A stretch of DNA of 64,000 nucleotides from an uncultured Actinomycetes bacterium (GCA_903873185.1 CAIQNN010000056.1:1-64000); one strand, 5' to 3'; positions 48,059 to 57,369 are shown, numbered from the stretch's first letter. A program made the numbers and translations. Notes: a model not told the origin generated them from the letters alone.

Positions 48059-49047
48059 TGTCGGCACTTGGAATCACCGGGCTGGATCCGGCGCTAGAAG
48101 CATCGCTCCTTTCCGACATGGTTCGGGTGGAGGAGCTACTTCGTTCCCACATAAAAGGTGATTACCCACTCTTGGTTGAGACCTCCAGGCATTTAGTTGA
48201 GGCTGGCGGCAAGCGCCTTCGTCCACTTTTGGTATTGCTGGCGGCGCAGTTTGGTGACCCATCAAAATTTGCGGCGATTCAAGCAGCAGTTGTTGTTGAG
48301 CTCACCCACTTGGCAACGCTTTATCACGATGATGTAATGGATGAGGCGCCGCTGCGCCGGGGAGTAGTCAGTGCTAATAATCGATGGGGCAATACGGTCG
48401 CGATTTTGACCGGCGATTACCTCTTTGCAAAATCATCTGCCCTACTGGCGGACTTGGGACCTGAAGCTGTTCGCCTACAAGCAAGCACTTTTGAACGCTT
48501 AGTGATTGGCCAGATCAGCGAAACCCAAGGCTTCACAACTGGTTTAACGCCGCTTGAGCACTACCTAAAAGTTGTTGCTGATAAGACCGGCTCTCTGATC
48601 GCTGCCAGCGCTCGTTATGGAGCAATGGTTACCGGCGCTGATCCTCAAGTAATGGAGACACTGACGAAGTTCGGTGAAGCTATCGGAGTAACCTTCCAAT
48701 TGGCCGATGATGTTATTGATATTGCAAGCACCACCAACGAATCGGGCAAGACCCCTGGAACTGACCTGCGTGAAGGGGTGCCAACTTTGGTAACGCTCTT
48801 CGTCTTGGAATCGCAAGATCCAAGAGATGCCGAACTTCGCGAAATACTTTCCGCACCAATCACTGATGAGGCAGTTGTGGCTTCAACTTTGATAGCGCTG
48901 CGCGAGCATGATGCAATGTTAAAATCTCGAGCACTTCTTGAAAGTTATGCAGAAGATTCCCGAAAACTTTTGGCGACCTTGCCGGCTGGAGCCGCAAAAG
49001 AAGCTCTAATCTCCTTGTGCGAAACGGTCATCAACCGAACTGCTTGA
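48058..49047 (+). CDS. Polyprenyl diphosphate synthase (menaquinone side chain)
   Basis: A trans-isoprenyl diphosphate synthase of 329 aa with first Asp-rich motif DDVMDE (91-96) and second DDVID near residue 219. The residues before the first motif are small or His/Tyr (ATLYHDD), fitting a long-chain (hepta- to nonaprenyl) product. Its start overlaps nuoN by one base, so it is co-transcribed with complex I, and it would supply MenA. The 3' end overlaps the convergent rarD-like gene by 42 bases. Confidence 0.93.
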   Translation: MSALGITGLDPALEASLLSDMVRVEELLRSHIKGDYPLLVETSRHLVEAGGKRLRPLLVLLAAQFGDPSKFAAIQAAVVVELTHLATLYHDDVMDEAPLRRGVVSANNRWGNTVAILTGDYLFAKSSALLADLGPEAVRLQASTFERLVIGQISETQGFTTGLTPLEHYLKVVADKTGSLIAASARYGAMVTGADPQVMETLTKFGEAIGVTFQLADDVIDIASTTNESGKTPGTDLREGVPTLVTLFVLESQDPRDAELREILSAPITDEAVVASTLIALREHDAMLKSRALLESYAEDSRKLLATLPAGAAKEALISLCETVINRTA

Positions 49048-49905
49048 TTTAACTAAGTCAACTCCCAGGGCAATCAGTGCAACCCAAATAACTAGGAAAC
49101 CTACCCAGCGGCCAACTGACATCGCCTCATGCTTCACCCAAACTCCCAAAACAAAGTTAATCGTTGGAGTGATAAATTGAAGTAAGCCAATAATGCTAAA
49201 TGGCAACCTAACTGTGGCGCCGTTAAATAACAAAAGTGGTACCGCAGTTACAGCGCCAGCGCAAATAAGCAGCAAGGTAATACTCCACCCGTGGCCAAAC
49301 TGACCTTTGCCGTGGGAGCCCAACCAAATAACGTAAAAACTATATGGGATTAACGAGATTAAAGTTTCAATCGTCAAACTTTCAAGCGAACCCAATCCCA
49401 ATTTTTTCTTTACAAATCCATAACTGCCCCAGGAGATTGCAATTGTCAGCGAGATCCAAGGGAGGCGGCCATAATCGATCGTCAGCACACCAACTCCAAC
49501 AACTGCCACCAGAACCGAAACCCATTGCAATTTACGAAGTTTTTCGTGGAGGAAGATGGTTCCGTAGCCAATCATTACCAGCGGATTAATGTAGTAACCC
49601 AAAGCCGAGTCGACGATATGTCCGTGGTTCACAGCCCAGATGTAAGTCAGCCAGTTCACTGAAACCAGCGCTGAGGCGAAAGCTAACTTCCAGACGATAT
49701 GCGGAACTTTTAAAACGGCGAAAGTAGTACGCAGTTGTTTGGTGATGGCCAAAGCGATCAAACAAAAGAGCAAGGACCAGATGGCGCGGTGGGAAACGAT
49801 CTCTAGCGACCCAGCCTTATCAAGCAACGGCCAATAGAGCGGAAAGAGCCCCCACAGCACGTAAGCGCTGATACCAAAGGTCAAGCCCAAACGATATTTA
49901 TTCAA
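49006..49905 (-). CDS. rarD: EamA-family transporter, RarD type
   Basis: A 299-aa drug/metabolite transporter with ten predicted helices in two EamA repeats. The N-terminal GISAYVLWGLFPLYWPLL and SHRAIWSLLFC are characteristic of RarD. Substrate unknown; the original chloramphenicol link is weak. TTG start, ten bases after the yajQ stop, so transcribed with it. The C-terminal codons overlap the prenyl synthase gene in antisense. Confidence 0.9.
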   Translation of the reverse strand: MNKYRLGLTFGISAYVLWGLFPLYWPLLDKAGSLEIVSHRAIWSLLFCLIALAITKQLRTTFAVLKVPHIVWKLAFASALVSVNWLTYIWAVNHGHIVDSALGYYINPLVMIGYGTIFLHEKLRKLQWVSVLVAVVGVGVLTIDYGRLPWISLTIAISWGSYGFVKKKLGLGSLESLTIETLISLIPYSFYVIWLGSHGKGQFGHGWSITLLLICAGAVTAVPLLLFNGATVRLPFSIIGLLQFITPTINFVLGVWVKHEAMSVGRWVGFLVIWVALIALGVDLVKSSSSVDDRFAQGD

Positions 49906-49914
49906 GAGCGCCGG

Positions 49915-50406
49915 TTAGCGATAATTCGTGAATTGGACTGCAAACTCCCACGGGTGGTTTTTAACCAGGGCAATAGCATCCTGAAGATCATCACGGCTCT
50001 TGCTGGTGACTCGGAGGGTCTCGCCTTGGATCTGGGATTTAATGGTCTTAGGGCCTTCATCACGAAGCAGTTTGGCGATCTTCTTGGCATTCTCGGTGGA
50101 GATCCCCTCTTTGAATTCGCAGGAGACTTTGTAGATCTTGCCCGAAAGAACCGGGTCCGAGGCCTCTAGGTGCTTGAGCGAGACCGTGCGCTTGACCAAC
50201 TTATCCCGAAAGACCTCGAGCGCCGCCTTGGCTCGCTCCTCGGTATCGGCCTCTATCAGGAATTTATCGCCAGATTTCTCGATCTTGGTGCCGGTGTTCT
50301 TGAAATCAAAGCGCGTACCGATCTCTCGATCGGTCTGGTTAAAGGCGTTATCAACCTCCATGTGGTCCACTTCAGAGACGATATCGAAGCTGGAATCAGC
50401 GGCCAT
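49915..50406 (-). CDS. yajQ: YajQ-family nucleotide-binding protein
   Basis: A 163-aa UPF0234 protein with two RRM-like alpha/beta domains. The N-terminus SSFDIVSEVDHMEVDNAFNQ, the RFDFKNTGT segment and the C-terminal VKNHPWEFAVQFTNYR are near-invariant in the family. Some members bind cyclic di-GMP or nucleic acid; which applies here is unknown. GGGGGAAAC lies immediately upstream of the ATG. Confidence 0.96.
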   Translation of the reverse strand: MAADSSFDIVSEVDHMEVDNAFNQTDREIGTRFDFKNTGTKIEKSGDKFLIEADTEERAKAALEVFRDKLVKRTVSLKHLEASDPVLSGKIYKVSCEFKEGISTENAKKIAKLLRDEGPKTIKSQIQGETLRVTSKSRDDLQDAIALVKNHPWEFAVQFTNYR

Positions 50407-50571
50407 GTTTCCCCCAAATTTTTCTGCTCAAACTAGGTTTTCTCGCTATTCATGCAGGATACACCGCCGCTAAAAGTATGGTGAAATAAGATATCGATGC
50501 CAAATCGGGCGATTATTGCCTGCGGGCTAAATCCGTTATTCTTGCGAAGTTGACCACTGATCGAACAACCT

Positions 50572-50657
50572 GGCGGGTTGCCCGAGCGGCCAATGGGAGC
50601 GGACTGTAAATCCGCCGGCGTATGCCTTCGAAAGTTCAAATCTTTCACCCGCCACCA
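50572..50657 (+). tRNA. tRNA-Tyr (anticodon GTA), CCA encoded
   Basis: The acceptor stem GGCGGGT pairs with ACCCGCC, followed by discriminator A and an encoded CCA. The anticodon arm GCGGA-CTGTAAA-TCCGC gives GTA at 50606-50608. The long variable arm expected of bacterial tRNA-Tyr lies at about 50616-50630, and the T arm has GTTCAAATC. All 86 bases fit class II folding. A TATTCT (50537-50542) with TTGCCT 15 bases before it may be its promoter, about 30 bases upstream. Confidence 0.96.
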
Positions 50658-50712
50658 CGCAATTGCTCAAGTATTGATAGCCCCTAGAGGATCTAGCCCA
50701 ACTCAACTAGCG

Positions 50713-50727
50713 TGTCCATTATGGACA
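50713..50727 (+). promoter_or_regulatory. Palindrome TGTCCAT-T-ATGGACA, possible operator
   Basis: A perfect 7+1+7 inverted repeat ends 16 bases before the GTG of the propeller protein gene at 50744, and overlaps where its ribosome binding region begins. The half-site ATGGACA also occurs at 703-709 and 766-772 in the sugar operon leader. A regulator site is plausible; a short mRNA hairpin is also possible. Confidence 0.35.
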
Positions 50728-50743
50728 TGGAGCGGAGTTAATC

Positions 50744-51673
50744 GTGAGCACCATTCCAAATGAGATCAATTGGAAAACGCTTTACAGTGGCGATCCAAAA
50801 GATGGATGGCTGCACTCTGGTGTTGGGGTATTCAGCGATGGGCAGATAGTTTTTGAGTCCCCAGGCGGTGGCGCCTTTATTGTCTTGAATCCGGAGGATG
50901 AAAGTTTTACTAGGGTTGAAGTGAGTGCGGCTGTTCTACATGGCATTACCGTTCTTCAGAACTCTAACGATGACGCTTTTTGGATTTGCGATCCAGGTGC
51001 CGATACTTCTGGTCAATTGCTTTTGGTTAATCGCAAAGGTGAATTGCTGCGAAGAATCTTTAGGCCAGGCACCATCGAAGGCGATCTCGTTACCTGGAAA
51101 CCAACCACTGTTGCAGTCGTTGAAGCCGAGGGAGCGCATAAAGGGGATATCTGGATCGGTGATGGATATGGGGAAAGTTTGGTTCATCGCATCCGGCCCG
51201 ATGGAAGCTTCCAAACCTTTGATGGCTCTTCGACGTCTTTGGTTTTTAATTGCCCTCATGGAATTGCCATAGATACTCGTGGACCTGAATCTCTTGTAGC
51301 AATTGCCGACCGACGAAATAAAAGAATTGTGTTTTTCACTCTTGATGGCGAATATGTCGAATCAGTAAGTTCTGAATTGATGATTGGCCCATCATCAATT
51401 GCGGTTCGACAGGACCGGCTTATTGTTACCGATCTTTATGGCGCCATGCTTTCTGTGGATCTAGCTGGCAAAGTTGAAGTTCTAATTCCCAGCATTAAGC
51501 CAGAACGTGGTGAGGGTTGGCCTAATCAGATAAAAGATGGCGAATCCTTAGCTCCAGATGTGCGCGATGGCGCAGTTAATAGCCCCCATGGGGTTGCAGT
51601 TTCTTCCAACGGAACAGTGTTCTTTACCGAGTGGTATTTCGGTGGCCGAGTAGTTCAAATCTTTCACCCATAA
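50744..51673 (+). CDS. NHL/SMP-30-like beta-propeller protein
   Basis: A 309-aa cytoplasmic-looking protein (no signal peptide) with repeated blade signatures: NCPHGIAIDTRGPESL, VAIADRRNKRIVFF, PSSIAVRQDRLIVTDLYG and SPHGVAVSSNGTVFFTEW. It resembles NHL-repeat or gluconolactonase-like proteins rather than the classical SMP-30 at 4567. A lactonase or lyase role is possible but no catalytic residues can be fixed. GTG start with CGGAG seven bases upstream; a palindrome lies just before it. Confidence 0.78.
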   Translation: MSTIPNEINWKTLYSGDPKDGWLHSGVGVFSDGQIVFESPGGGAFIVLNPEDESFTRVEVSAAVLHGITVLQNSNDDAFWICDPGADTSGQLLLVNRKGELLRRIFRPGTIEGDLVTWKPTTVAVVEAEGAHKGDIWIGDGYGESLVHRIRPDGSFQTFDGSSTSLVFNCPHGIAIDTRGPESLVAIADRRNKRIVFFTLDGEYVESVSSELMIGPSSIAVRQDRLIVTDLYGAMLSVDLAGKVEVLIPSIKPERGEGWPNQIKDGESLAPDVRDGAVNSPHGVAVSSNGTVFFTEWYFGGRVVQIFHP

Positions 51674-51684
51674 CCATTTCCAAC

Positions 51685-51690
51685 TAAACT
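51685..51690 (+). promoter_or_regulatory. Putative -10 element of the EEP hydrolase gene
   Basis: TAAACT, six bases before GTG 51697. Same hexamer and spacing as for the gene at 24949. Confidence 0.4.
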
Positions 51691-51696
51691 GCATTG

Positions 51697-52467
51697 GTGC
51701 GGTTAGCTACCTGGAATATTCTCCACGGCAAAATACTCGAGCCTAACGTTGGGCCAGAAGCATTTAAAGCAGCGATCGCAACTTTAAATTCGGATCTAGT
51801 TGGTCTACAAGAAGTAGATCATCTACACCCTCGTTCTGATTTTCAAAATCAAGCCGCAATTGCTGCCTCCGCAATGAGTACTTCTAACTGGGCTTTTGCC
51901 AGCGCCTTCTACTTTGAAGACGGAGTTGAAATTGCACTACATGTCGATGACCTTGGGCTAATTACCTCGGAATCCCCATCAGATAAAGCTGCCTATGGGA
52001 TTGCCATTATTTCTCGGATTCCAGTCTTGGAATGGAAGGTGAAGAAATTGCGGCGCGCCAAGTGGGGCAAGATGATGAATATCTCCGAAGGGGCAAAAAG
52101 CCGCCGGTTCTATGCCACTGACCACAATCGAATTGCGTTGGCGGCGGTGCTGCCCGGTCAGATCGTAATTAACACTCATTTGTCATTCGTTTGGCCCTTT
52201 AACTTCTTTCAATTCCAAGAAGTTAAAAAATGGGCTAACGAACTGGCGAGCGATTGCGGCCAACCAGTATTGATTATGGGAGATTTCAATTTGCCGCATG
52301 CGCCGCGCTTTTCTCGCTGGCACTCATTGCTTGCAGCGAAAACTTTTCCAATTTGGAACCCCGATCGCCAAATCGATTATGTTCTTTCTTCCAGCAACAA
52401 AAAGGTCACTGGAAGAACGCACCAATTCAGCGTTAGCGATCATCTCGCGCTAGTGGTTGATGTGTAA
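51697..52467 (+). CDS. Endonuclease/exonuclease/phosphatase family protein
   Basis: A 256-aa metal-dependent hydrolase of the DNase I/sphingomyelinase fold. All catalytic motifs are present: LATWNILHGK, LVGLQEVDH, the HNRIAL region, VINTHLS, IMGDFNLP, QIDYVLSS and VSDHLALV. Substrate could be DNA, a phosphoinositide-like lipid or another phosphodiester. GTG 51697 is chosen over TTG 51694 because of the upstream TAAACT. It follows the propeller gene by 23 bases. Confidence 0.9.
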   Translation: MRLATWNILHGKILEPNVGPEAFKAAIATLNSDLVGLQEVDHLHPRSDFQNQAAIAASAMSTSNWAFASAFYFEDGVEIALHVDDLGLITSESPSDKAAYGIAIISRIPVLEWKVKKLRRAKWGKMMNISEGAKSRRFYATDHNRIALAAVLPGQIVINTHLSFVWPFNFFQFQEVKKWANELASDCGQPVLIMGDFNLPHAPRFSRWHSLLAAKTFPIWNPDRQIDYVLSSSNKKVTGRTHQFSVSDHLALVVDV

Positions 52468-52483
52468 CTGAACCCAAGTTTTA

Positions 52484-53485
52484 CTAAGCAACCACCCAAG
52501 TGTCGTTTCCGCTCAGAAGTTTGCTGAGATCGCCTTTTCCTTGGCTCTTGATGATTTCATCAAGTTGACCGTGAACTAACGAGGAATACCCAGGGCGAGC
52601 CACATCGCGGAAGACGCCGACCGGCACGTGAGTTAATTCAGAGCCAGACAGGCGCGAGAGCGCAAAGGCATAAGAGGGATCCGGGTTATGCGAATCATGA
52701 ATCACCAATTGGCTCTCATCAACCGAACTAAGTTCAACTACTTCGAAGGTGGCACCTTTTTGAATCACGCCAAATTTTGATGACTTAATTGGTTGGCCAT
52801 CGATCATCTGAAGCAAGGTGGCTTCTTTGGTGTCGGAATCTTTGACGGCATCAAAGGCACCATCATTGAAGATTGGGCAGTTTTGATAGATCTCAATCAG
52901 CGCCGATCCTTTGTGAGCCGTAGCGGCCCTTAGCGTCTCCGTGAGGTGTTTGCGATCGCTATCTACCGTTCGGGCAACGAAGGAAGCTTCGGCGCCTAGG
53001 GCTAGCGAAATTGGATTAAATGGAGTGTCTAGAGAGCCGAGGGGAGTGGACTTGGTGATCTTTCCCGCCTCGCTGGTTGGTGAATACTGTCCCTTTGTTA
53101 AACCGTAGATTCGGTTGTTAAACAGCAAGATTTTTAGCTCAACATTGCGACGAAGGGCATGAATGAGGTGATTGCCACCGATTGATAGGGCATCACCATC
53201 ACCGGTAATTACAAAGACCGTTAGATCTGGTCGAGCAATTGCCAACCCAGATGCAATCGCTGGGGCGCGTCCGTGCACCGAGTGCATGCCAAATGTATTT
53301 AAATAATAAGGAAAGCGGGATGAGCACCCAATTCCCGAGATGAAGACAATGTTTTCGCGCGCTATACCAAGTTCTGGCAGGTAGGCCTGCATCGTGGAGA
53401 GGATTGAGTAGTCACCACATCCAGGGCACCACCGAACCTCTTGATCCGAAGTGAAATCCTTTTTAGTTAAAGTCAGATCAGACAT
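52484..53485 (-). CDS. korB: 2-oxoacid:ferredoxin oxidoreductase subunit beta (KorB)
   Basis: A 333-aa thiamine-diphosphate subunit that decarboxylates a 2-oxoacid, probably 2-oxoglutarate, to the acyl-CoA with reduced ferredoxin. WCPGCGDYS and GIGCSSRFPYY hold cluster Cys residues, and GDGDALSIGGNHLIHALRRN binds the cofactor. The start overlaps korA by eight bases. No ferredoxin gene lies next to it. Confidence 0.93.
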   Translation of the reverse strand: MSDLTLTKKDFTSDQEVRWCPGCGDYSILSTMQAYLPELGIARENIVFISGIGCSSRFPYYLNTFGMHSVHGRAPAIASGLAIARPDLTVFVITGDGDALSIGGNHLIHALRRNVELKILLFNNRIYGLTKGQYSPTSEAGKITKSTPLGSLDTPFNPISLALGAEASFVARTVDSDRKHLTETLRAATAHKGSALIEIYQNCPIFNDGAFDAVKDSDTKEATLLQMIDGQPIKSSKFGVIQKGATFEVVELSSVDESQLVIHDSHNPDPSYAFALSRLSGSELTHVPVGVFRDVARPGYSSLVHGQLDEIIKSQGKGDLSKLLSGNDTWVVA

Positions 53486-55307
53486 GAAGTACTCCCATCG
53501 CAGCTTCTACTAATTCATTGGTCGAGAACGGTAATCCGCGAACAACGTTAAATCCAACGATGTCCTTTAAGTACTTGGCTCGAAGCATCATTCCTAGTTG
53601 ACCTAGGTTCATTTCTGGCAAGAGCACTCGTTGATACTTATTCAATATCTCACCTAAATTCTTAGGGAAGGGATTGATATAGCGAAGTTGTGCATGAGCG
53701 ATATTTTCACCGTTGGCACGCAGCACTTCAACCGCGGTTGCTATAGGACCATATGAGGAGCCCCAACCCAGGATGAGCACTTCAGCATCACCAGTTGGGT
53801 CATCGACGATCAAATCTGGAATTTCGATCCCGTCGATCTTGGCTTGGCGAGTTCGAACCATAAAATCGTGGTTTGCAGGATCATAAGAAATAGCGCCAGT
53901 TTTATCGGCTTTTTCAATACCACCGATGCGATGCTCAATTCCAGGAGTACCAGGAATAGCCCAGGGGCGAGCTAAGGTCTTTGGATCTCGAAGGTATGGC
54001 AAGAAATCCTCTTGGGTCTTGGCAAATTCAACGTTGATCTTTGGCAAGGAAGCCTCATCAGGTATGCGCCACGGTTCCGAGCCATTTGCAATGTAACCAT
54101 CAGAGAGTAAGAAGACCGGCACTCGATAGGTAGTAGCAATTCGAACTGCTTCGAAGGCCATTTCGAAGGAATCGCTAGGGGTAGAGCAGGCAAGGACCAC
54201 TGCAGGGGATTCACCGTTGCGGCCATACATCACCTGAAGCAGATCAGCTTGTTCGGTCTTAGTTGGCAATCCTGTTGAGGGCCCACCTCGTTGAACATCG
54301 ATGATAATCAGCGGCAGCTCAAGCATGACGCCCAAACCGATCATCTCGCTTTTAAGTGCGACTCCCGGGCCGGAAGTAGAGGTAATTCCAAGCGCCCCAC
54401 CATATGAAGCACCAAGGGCGGCACCCACAGCAGCAATCTCATCTTCAGCTTGAAAGGTGATGATGTTGAATTTTTTTTGCTTTGAAAGTTCATGCAAAAT
54501 ATCGGAGGCTGGAGTAATTGGGTATGAGCCCAAGAAAATTTGTAGACCCGACTTTTCTCCAGCTGCGATTAACCCTAAAGCCAAAGCCGCATTGCCACTG
54601 ATATTTCGGTATTTACCCGCCGGCATTTTTGTTGGCGCAACTTCGAAGGAGTTAGCGAAATCTTCGGTGGTCTCGCCGTAATTCCAGCCGGTGCGATAGG
54701 CCAAAAGGTTTGCTTGCAAGATTTCTGGCTTGTTCGCAAACTTTGCCGTTAAGAACTTTTCGGTTGCTTCGGTTGGTCGGTGATACATCCAGGTAAGAAT
54801 TCCAAGAGCAAACATATTCTTGGAGCGCTCCGCCTCTTTTCGAGTCAGACTTAATTCTGATAGCGCGCCAACGGTCATTGAAGTTAACGGCACGGCATGA
54901 ACATGAAAACTGTCTAGTGACCCATCCTCGAGCGGATTAGTTTCGTAACCAACTTTCGTTAAATTCCGCGGAATAAATTCATCCTTATCAACAATGATGG
55001 TTGCCCCGCGCGGCATATCTTTGATGTTTGCCTTTAATGCTGCGGGATTCATCGCCACTAGTACATCTGGTGCATCACCAGGGCTTCGCACATGGTGATC
55101 TGCAAAGTGAAGTTGGAAGGAGGAAACTCCAAGCAAAGTGCCTTGGGGGGCGCGGATCTCCGCAGGGTAATTTGGCAAGGTAATCAAGTCATTGCCAAGG
55201 CTGGCGGTATCCATTGTGAAGCGATCGCCAGTAAGTTGCATGCCATCGCCGCTGTCGCCAGCAAAGCGGATGACAACGGAATTTAGAGTTACGACAGGTT
55301 TAGACAC
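53478..55307 (-). CDS. korA: 2-oxoacid:acceptor oxidoreductase subunit alpha (KorA)
   Basis: A 609-aa fusion of the gamma domain (1-200, RFAGDSGDGMQLTG) and the pyruvate:ferredoxin alpha domain (about 215-590, YPITPASDILHEL and GITSTSGPGVALK). Together with KorB it replaces the 2-oxoglutarate dehydrogenase complex in many actinobacteria. GTG start; CAAGAT seven bases upstream suggests another leaderless transcript. Confidence 0.94.
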   Translation of the reverse strand: MSKPVVTLNSVVIRFAGDSGDGMQLTGDRFTMDTASLGNDLITLPNYPAEIRAPQGTLLGVSSFQLHFADHHVRSPGDAPDVLVAMNPAALKANIKDMPRGATIIVDKDEFIPRNLTKVGYETNPLEDGSLDSFHVHAVPLTSMTVGALSELSLTRKEAERSKNMFALGILTWMYHRPTEATEKFLTAKFANKPEILQANLLAYRTGWNYGETTEDFANSFEVAPTKMPAGKYRNISGNAALALGLIAAGEKSGLQIFLGSYPITPASDILHELSKQKKFNIITFQAEDEIAAVGAALGASYGGALGITSTSGPGVALKSEMIGLGVMLELPLIIIDVQRGGPSTGLPTKTEQADLLQVMYGRNGESPAVVLACSTPSDSFEMAFEAVRIATTYRVPVFLLSDGYIANGSEPWRIPDEASLPKINVEFAKTQEDFLPYLRDPKTLARPWAIPGTPGIEHRIGGIEKADKTGAISYDPANHDFMVRTRQAKIDGIEIPDLIVDDPTGDAEVLILGWGSSYGPIATAVEVLRANGENIAHAQLRYINPFPKNLGEILNKYQRVLLPEMNLGQLGMMLRAKYLKDIVGFNVVRGLPFSTNELVEAAMGVLHV

Positions 55308-55420
55308 AGATGGAATCTTGTCACTTTGTCACCCCATGAATAGGGCCGTGGGCAATCTTTTTCATCACAATTGCGGTGGAAATTGCGGAATATCCCCTTG
55401 TTTAAGCGCCAGCCCTCACC

Positions 55421-56080
55421 TTAGAACTTCTGTGGGACCGAAACGCTCAAATCGGCCGAGAGAATGAGTTTTCCGGCAGCATCTTGGATTTGGATGCCTT
55501 TAACGATCCCGGCCGGTGGGAAGGTTTCGGTGCAGATCCCAATAAACTTTTTGGATTCTTTTGGCGCAAAAGTAAGGTCGAATTTCTGGGTGCAATAGGT
55601 ACCTGCAAAGTAGAGGTGACTTGCCGCTTTCGACATATTAATTGGACCGTATAGTTTTCCGTCACTCAATTTAAAGTAGGGCGTTCCAGTCAACAATTGC
55701 TGGGAAGTGGACTTATTGGTGATTTCAACGGTCGCTTGGCAGATCGGACCAGTGCACTGAAATGGATTGGAGGGTTGATCTACTTTCATCACCAGAGAAG
55801 TACTTGAGTGATTATCGATGCGGGCAATTCTGATGGTGTTGGCGAAATAGCTACCGCTGGCTAATGAAATCAAAATAATTAGCGCCCAAGTTATCTTTGC
55901 AACAGTGCGCATCCGCCATAAGCGAACCAATTTTATTTTAAGTGAGGTGTCGAGCTCACGGGCATCGGGAGCTAATTCGGCCGATACCAGTGCACCGCAG
56001 TTCTTACAGTAATAAGCATCAATTGCGATCGCTTTCTTGCAAGACTTACATCGCCAAGGTGGCTCTTTCTTAGTGAACAT
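55421..56080 (-). CDS. Zinc-ribbon membrane protein with extracytoplasmic beta domain
   Basis: A 219-aa protein. The N-terminal zinc ribbon has CKSC and CKNC (about residues 12-33), then a basic stretch, one transmembrane helix (ITWALIILISLASGSYF) and an outside domain resembling DUF4352-like immunoglobulin sandwiches, with Cys pairs at CTGPIC and later Cys that may form disulfides. Function unknown. AAGGAAAG lies just before the ATG. The upstream neighbour (S53 peptidase) is divergent. Confidence 0.8.
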   Translation of the reverse strand: MFTKKEPPWRCKSCKKAIAIDAYYCKNCGALVSAELAPDARELDTSLKIKLVRLWRMRTVAKITWALIILISLASGSYFANTIRIARIDNHSSTSLVMKVDQPSNPFQCTGPICQATVEITNKSTSQQLLTGTPYFKLSDGKLYGPINMSKAASHLYFAGTYCTQKFDLTFAPKESKKFIGICTETFPPAGIVKGIQIQDAAGKLILSADLSVSVPQKF

Positions 56081-56195
56081 TTAGCTTTCCTTATTTAATA
56101 GGTCTCAGTTTCATCACGATCATATGGCGAGTCGCTGACTTGCCAGTTTTCGGGCGCGTCGCAACTTACCATTAGATTCTACAAACGGGGGACAC

Positions 56196-57350
56196 GTGCG
56201 AGGAAATCGACTCATCATCGGAGCGGTATCGATAGTTATAGGTTTAGGTTTCTTTTCCAACACCGCATCAGTTGGAGCAGAGAAATCAAGTGGTGAGAGC
56301 GAACAGCGCGCTTGTTCAGTTGTAGCTTCCGAGAGCGCTTTCTGTAACGCCGATATTCTGGTTGATAGTTCTATGAATCCAATGGTCTCCACGGGACCCA
56401 CTGGCTTGGTTCCTGATCGCATCAAAGCTATCTACAACTTTCCCACCTCTTTGACTGCCGGCGCTGGTAAAACTATCGCGATCGTTGATGCTTATGATGA
56501 TCCAACTGCTCTTAAAGATCTCAATGTATTTTCAACTCAATTCGGTCTGCCAACTTGTTCCGAAGAAAACCACTGTTTTTCTAAGGTTAATCAGAATGGC
56601 GATAACGAACATTTGCCTCAAGTGGACCCGTATTGGGCGATTGAAATCAGCTTGGATATTCAGTGGGCGCATGCGATTGCACCAGGAGCAAAAATTTTAC
56701 TCATAGAGGCCAGGTCGACTTCGCTAACTGATTTAGTGGTTGCAGAACGATATGCCACATCACACGCCGACTATGTCTCCAACAGTTGGGGCGCTGCCGA
56801 GTTTGCAGGCGAGCGCCGCTTCGACGAAGTTTTCAACTCAGAAAAAGCTAGCATCTTTGTATCAGCAGGTGATGGATCTGGTCTCCCAAGCTACCCAGCA
56901 ACTTCACCAAATGTGATTTCTGTAGGTGGTACGACACTTCACTTCACCAACCACGTTTTTACCTCCGAAACAGGTTGGATATACAGCGGCGGCGGCTGCT
57001 CGGTTTACGAAAATGCGTTATCAGTTCAACGCAAATTCCCCGGATACAGTTGCGATGGCAAGAAATCCACTCCCGATGTGGCGCTAGTTGGAGATCCGTT
57101 TACCGGAGTTTCGGTTTATGACTCAACACCGATCGGTCCCAATCAATTGGCGGGTTGGTTCCAAATTGGTGGGACCAGCGCATCAACTCCAATTTTTGCT
57201 GGGCGTGCTGCTGCCTATGGTGGCCGCGTTAATGCCAAGACCATTTATGGGGATAACTTAACCTTCAGAGATATCGTCAGCGGCGGACCAGGTAACACCT
57301 GCTCAATCGGCTTTGATCTGTGTTCGGGCCGAGGTGCTTGGATCGGCTAG
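56196..57350 (+). CDS. Secreted S53 (sedolisin-like) serine peptidase without propeptide domain
   Basis: A 384-aa exported peptidase. A hydrophobic signal ends near residue 28 (ASVGA). The sedolisin catalytic set is complete: Glu150 and Asp154 in EISLD, oxyanion Asp226 in SAGDGSG and nucleophile Ser328 in GGTSASTP. A possible calcium site is DIVSG (359-363) near the end. Sedolisins usually carry a propeptide of about 180 residues before this domain; here only about 45 residues lie between the signal and the first strand. GTG start with GGGGGA four bases upstream. Confidence 0.88.
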   Translation: MRGNRLIIGAVSIVIGLGFFSNTASVGAEKSSGESEQRACSVVASESAFCNADILVDSSMNPMVSTGPTGLVPDRIKAIYNFPTSLTAGAGKTIAIVDAYDDPTALKDLNVFSTQFGLPTCSEENHCFSKVNQNGDNEHLPQVDPYWAIEISLDIQWAHAIAPGAKILLIEARSTSLTDLVVAERYATSHADYVSNSWGAAEFAGERRFDEVFNSEKASIFVSAGDGSGLPSYPATSPNVISVGGTTLHFTNHVFTSETGWIYSGGGCSVYENALSVQRKFPGYSCDGKKSTPDVALVGDPFTGVSVYDSTPIGPNQLAGWFQIGGTSASTPIFAGRAAAYGGRVNAKTIYGDNLTFRDIVSGGPGNTCSIGFDLCSGRGAWIG

Positions 57351-57369
57351 TTAAAATTGGCTGGTAAAT

